DNA of 6,370 nucleotides from a bacterium (GTDB lineage Bacteria; Babelota; Babeliae; Babelales; JABDEC01): assembly GCA_947486885.1 (NCBI GenBank), contig CANKVQ010000033.1, forward strand, positions 1 to 6,370, in the 5' to 3' direction. Below, one piece after another: positions 5,567-6,370 of this stretch. A program made the position numbers and the translations under genes. Below the pieces are notes generated by a model. That model was not told the DNA's origin and searched no databases. It saw only the letters and a program-made list of their open reading frames with translations. How positions within the stretch are numbered: position 1 is the first letter of the stretch; every line of letters begins with the position of its first letter.

Positions 5567-6370
5567 GCCAGTTTACTCCCGGTTCTGATTTTGAAGTTGC
5601 TTGATTTTTACGAATATATTGCTGTAGTACTTTTAAAATATCGTTAGTATGTAAATTTTTAATGATCTGCCCCTGTGTAATTAAATTAAATTGGTGTAAT
5701 TTTTGATCGACTTCTAGATAAATTAAATCAGTTTGTTGTGATAATAATAAGCAATTGTCGAGTGTCGAATTAGTTAAATTAGCATGGGTAAAGTCTAAAT
5801 TCCAAGTAGCATTAATAGCAACTAAATTGCCATCTTGAGTAAGCCACAAAATTTTATGACTATCGAAACTCTGGCTATTTAAAACTGTTTCTAATAGTGG
5901 CTTGCTAATTGTACTGTTAAATATAAATTCAGAAGTTATAAAATTACTTAAACTATCTGAACCTTCGATAATACAAACTATTTTTTGTGTTTTTTGTGAG
6001 CTAGTCATGCAAGCTGCAATTAAGCTTTCAGTCCAGTTGTTGGGGGTTGCAATTTTGGCTGGAATAATTTTTTTAAAAGAAATAAAATTTTTTTGTAAAA
6101 CTTGTTGATGCACGAGTATAAATAACATTAAAACTAGGGGCCAACAGCCCAAAATTAAGCTGCTAAGATTAATTAATCCCAAATAATTAGCGCTAATAGT
6201 TGCCATACAAGTAGCGAAAAAGACCGGGGCTAAATTTTTCTGTCGATCATATTGTAGCCAGCGCGCAAAATAGTAAATAGCGGCGCTAATTAATAAAATC
6301 TCAATTAAATCTGTATAATTAAAAATTAATAAATCGCGTAAATATAACTGTAGATTAGTTAAATTTAACA
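5520..6370 (-). CDS. CdaA-like membrane protein with degenerate diadenylate cyclase domain (5' end outside window)
   Basis: The frame stays open to the window edge, giving at least 282 residues. The ATG at 6204-6206 is internal, because the codons above it (6207-6368) encode the first membrane helix (DLIEILLISAAIYYFARWL) and most of the second. A third follows (LILGCWPLVLMLFILV). This is the CdaA layout of three helices, linker, then DAC domain. The soluble part aligns by eye with DAC proteins: KIVCIIEGSDSLSNFI for the GALIVIE strand, KPLLETVLN for the SxxLLxxIF helix, DGNLVAINAT, and TDLIYLEV. The catalytic signatures are absent. DGA is replaced by DSH (5856-5864), the GTRHRA region by TNSTLDN (about 5754-5774), and SEETG has no match. 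It is therefore probably unable to make c-di-AMP. Coupling to a CdaR-like gene supports the family call. The frame is intact, so it is unlikely to be a decaying pseudogene. Confidence 0.72.
   Translation of the reverse strand, partial: LNLTNLQLYLRDLLIFNYTDLIEILLISAAIYYFARWLQYDRQKNLAPVFFATCMATISANYLGLINLSSLILGCWPLVLMLFILVHQQVLQKNFISFKKIIPAKIATPNNWTESLIAACMTSSQKTQKIVCIIEGSDSLSNFITSEFIFNSTISKPLLETVLNSQSFDSHKILWLTQDGNLVAINATWNLDFTHANLTNSTLDNCLLLSQQTDLIYLEVDQKLHQFNLITQGQIIKNLHTNDILKVLQQYIRKNQATSKSEPGVNWHDLKKQNSNTNSANL

Noticed and set aside
6204..6206. ATG at 6204-6206 as the true start of the CdaA-like gene
   Set aside because: The frame continues to the window edge and encodes the expected first and second membrane helices upstream of this codon.

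Overview
This is an AT-rich window (mostly about 35% G+C by eye) from a bacterium. It joins an accessory left part (1 to about 2630) to a housekeeping right part (about 2680 to 6370). The left part has two exported eukaryote-like proteins, one with a J domain and one with ankyrin repeats, followed by a toxin-antitoxin pair. The right part has RNase PH, a divergent DNA polymerase III delta-like protein, and an inner-membrane gene cluster resembling cdaA-cdaR plus DUF502. Low G+C, close gene packing and secreted ankyrin/J-domain proteins suggest a host-associated bacterium, for instance an amoeba- or protist-associated lineage such as Dependentiae. That taxonomic guess is weak inference, since no marker gene here settles it.

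Left region. On the minus strand an ankyrin-repeat protein (1695 to 928) is followed by a J-domain protein (881 to 18). Their bodies are unrelated, yet they share a near-identical block of 140/155 bp covering a probable promoter, the ribosome binding site, the start codon and the first 28/33 codons, a signal-peptide-like leader. The similarity starts at a putative -35 element and stops inside the leader. It therefore looks like a portable 'promoter + RBS + export leader' cassette placed in front of different passengers. The J-domain protein also carries a Trp-marked coiled-coil tail encoded by 21-bp tandem repeats. Upstream of the ankyrin gene lies a non-coding, GC-rich, internally repetitive segment (1771-1926) unlike its surroundings. 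It is followed by the promoter, palindromic operator and genes of a Phd/VapC-type module.

Right region. rph and a holA-like gene overlap by 14 bp on the plus strand. They converge, with only 2 bp between stop codons, on a minus-strand cluster transcribed right to left: a CdaA-like membrane protein (start beyond the window), a one-domain YbbR/CdaR-like protein, and a DUF502 membrane protein, all overlapping. The CdaA-like protein keeps the three membrane helices and the outline of the diadenylate cyclase domain. It lacks the recognisable DGA, RHR and SEETG signatures, so it looks like a pseudo-cyclase kept together with its usual membrane partner. A perfect 26-bp palindrome lies inside the YbbR gene, 50 bp before the DUF502 start.

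The strongest candidates for something undescribed are the shuffled leader cassette with its exported J-domain passenger, the apparent pseudo-diadenylate-cyclase operon, and the 26-bp palindrome.
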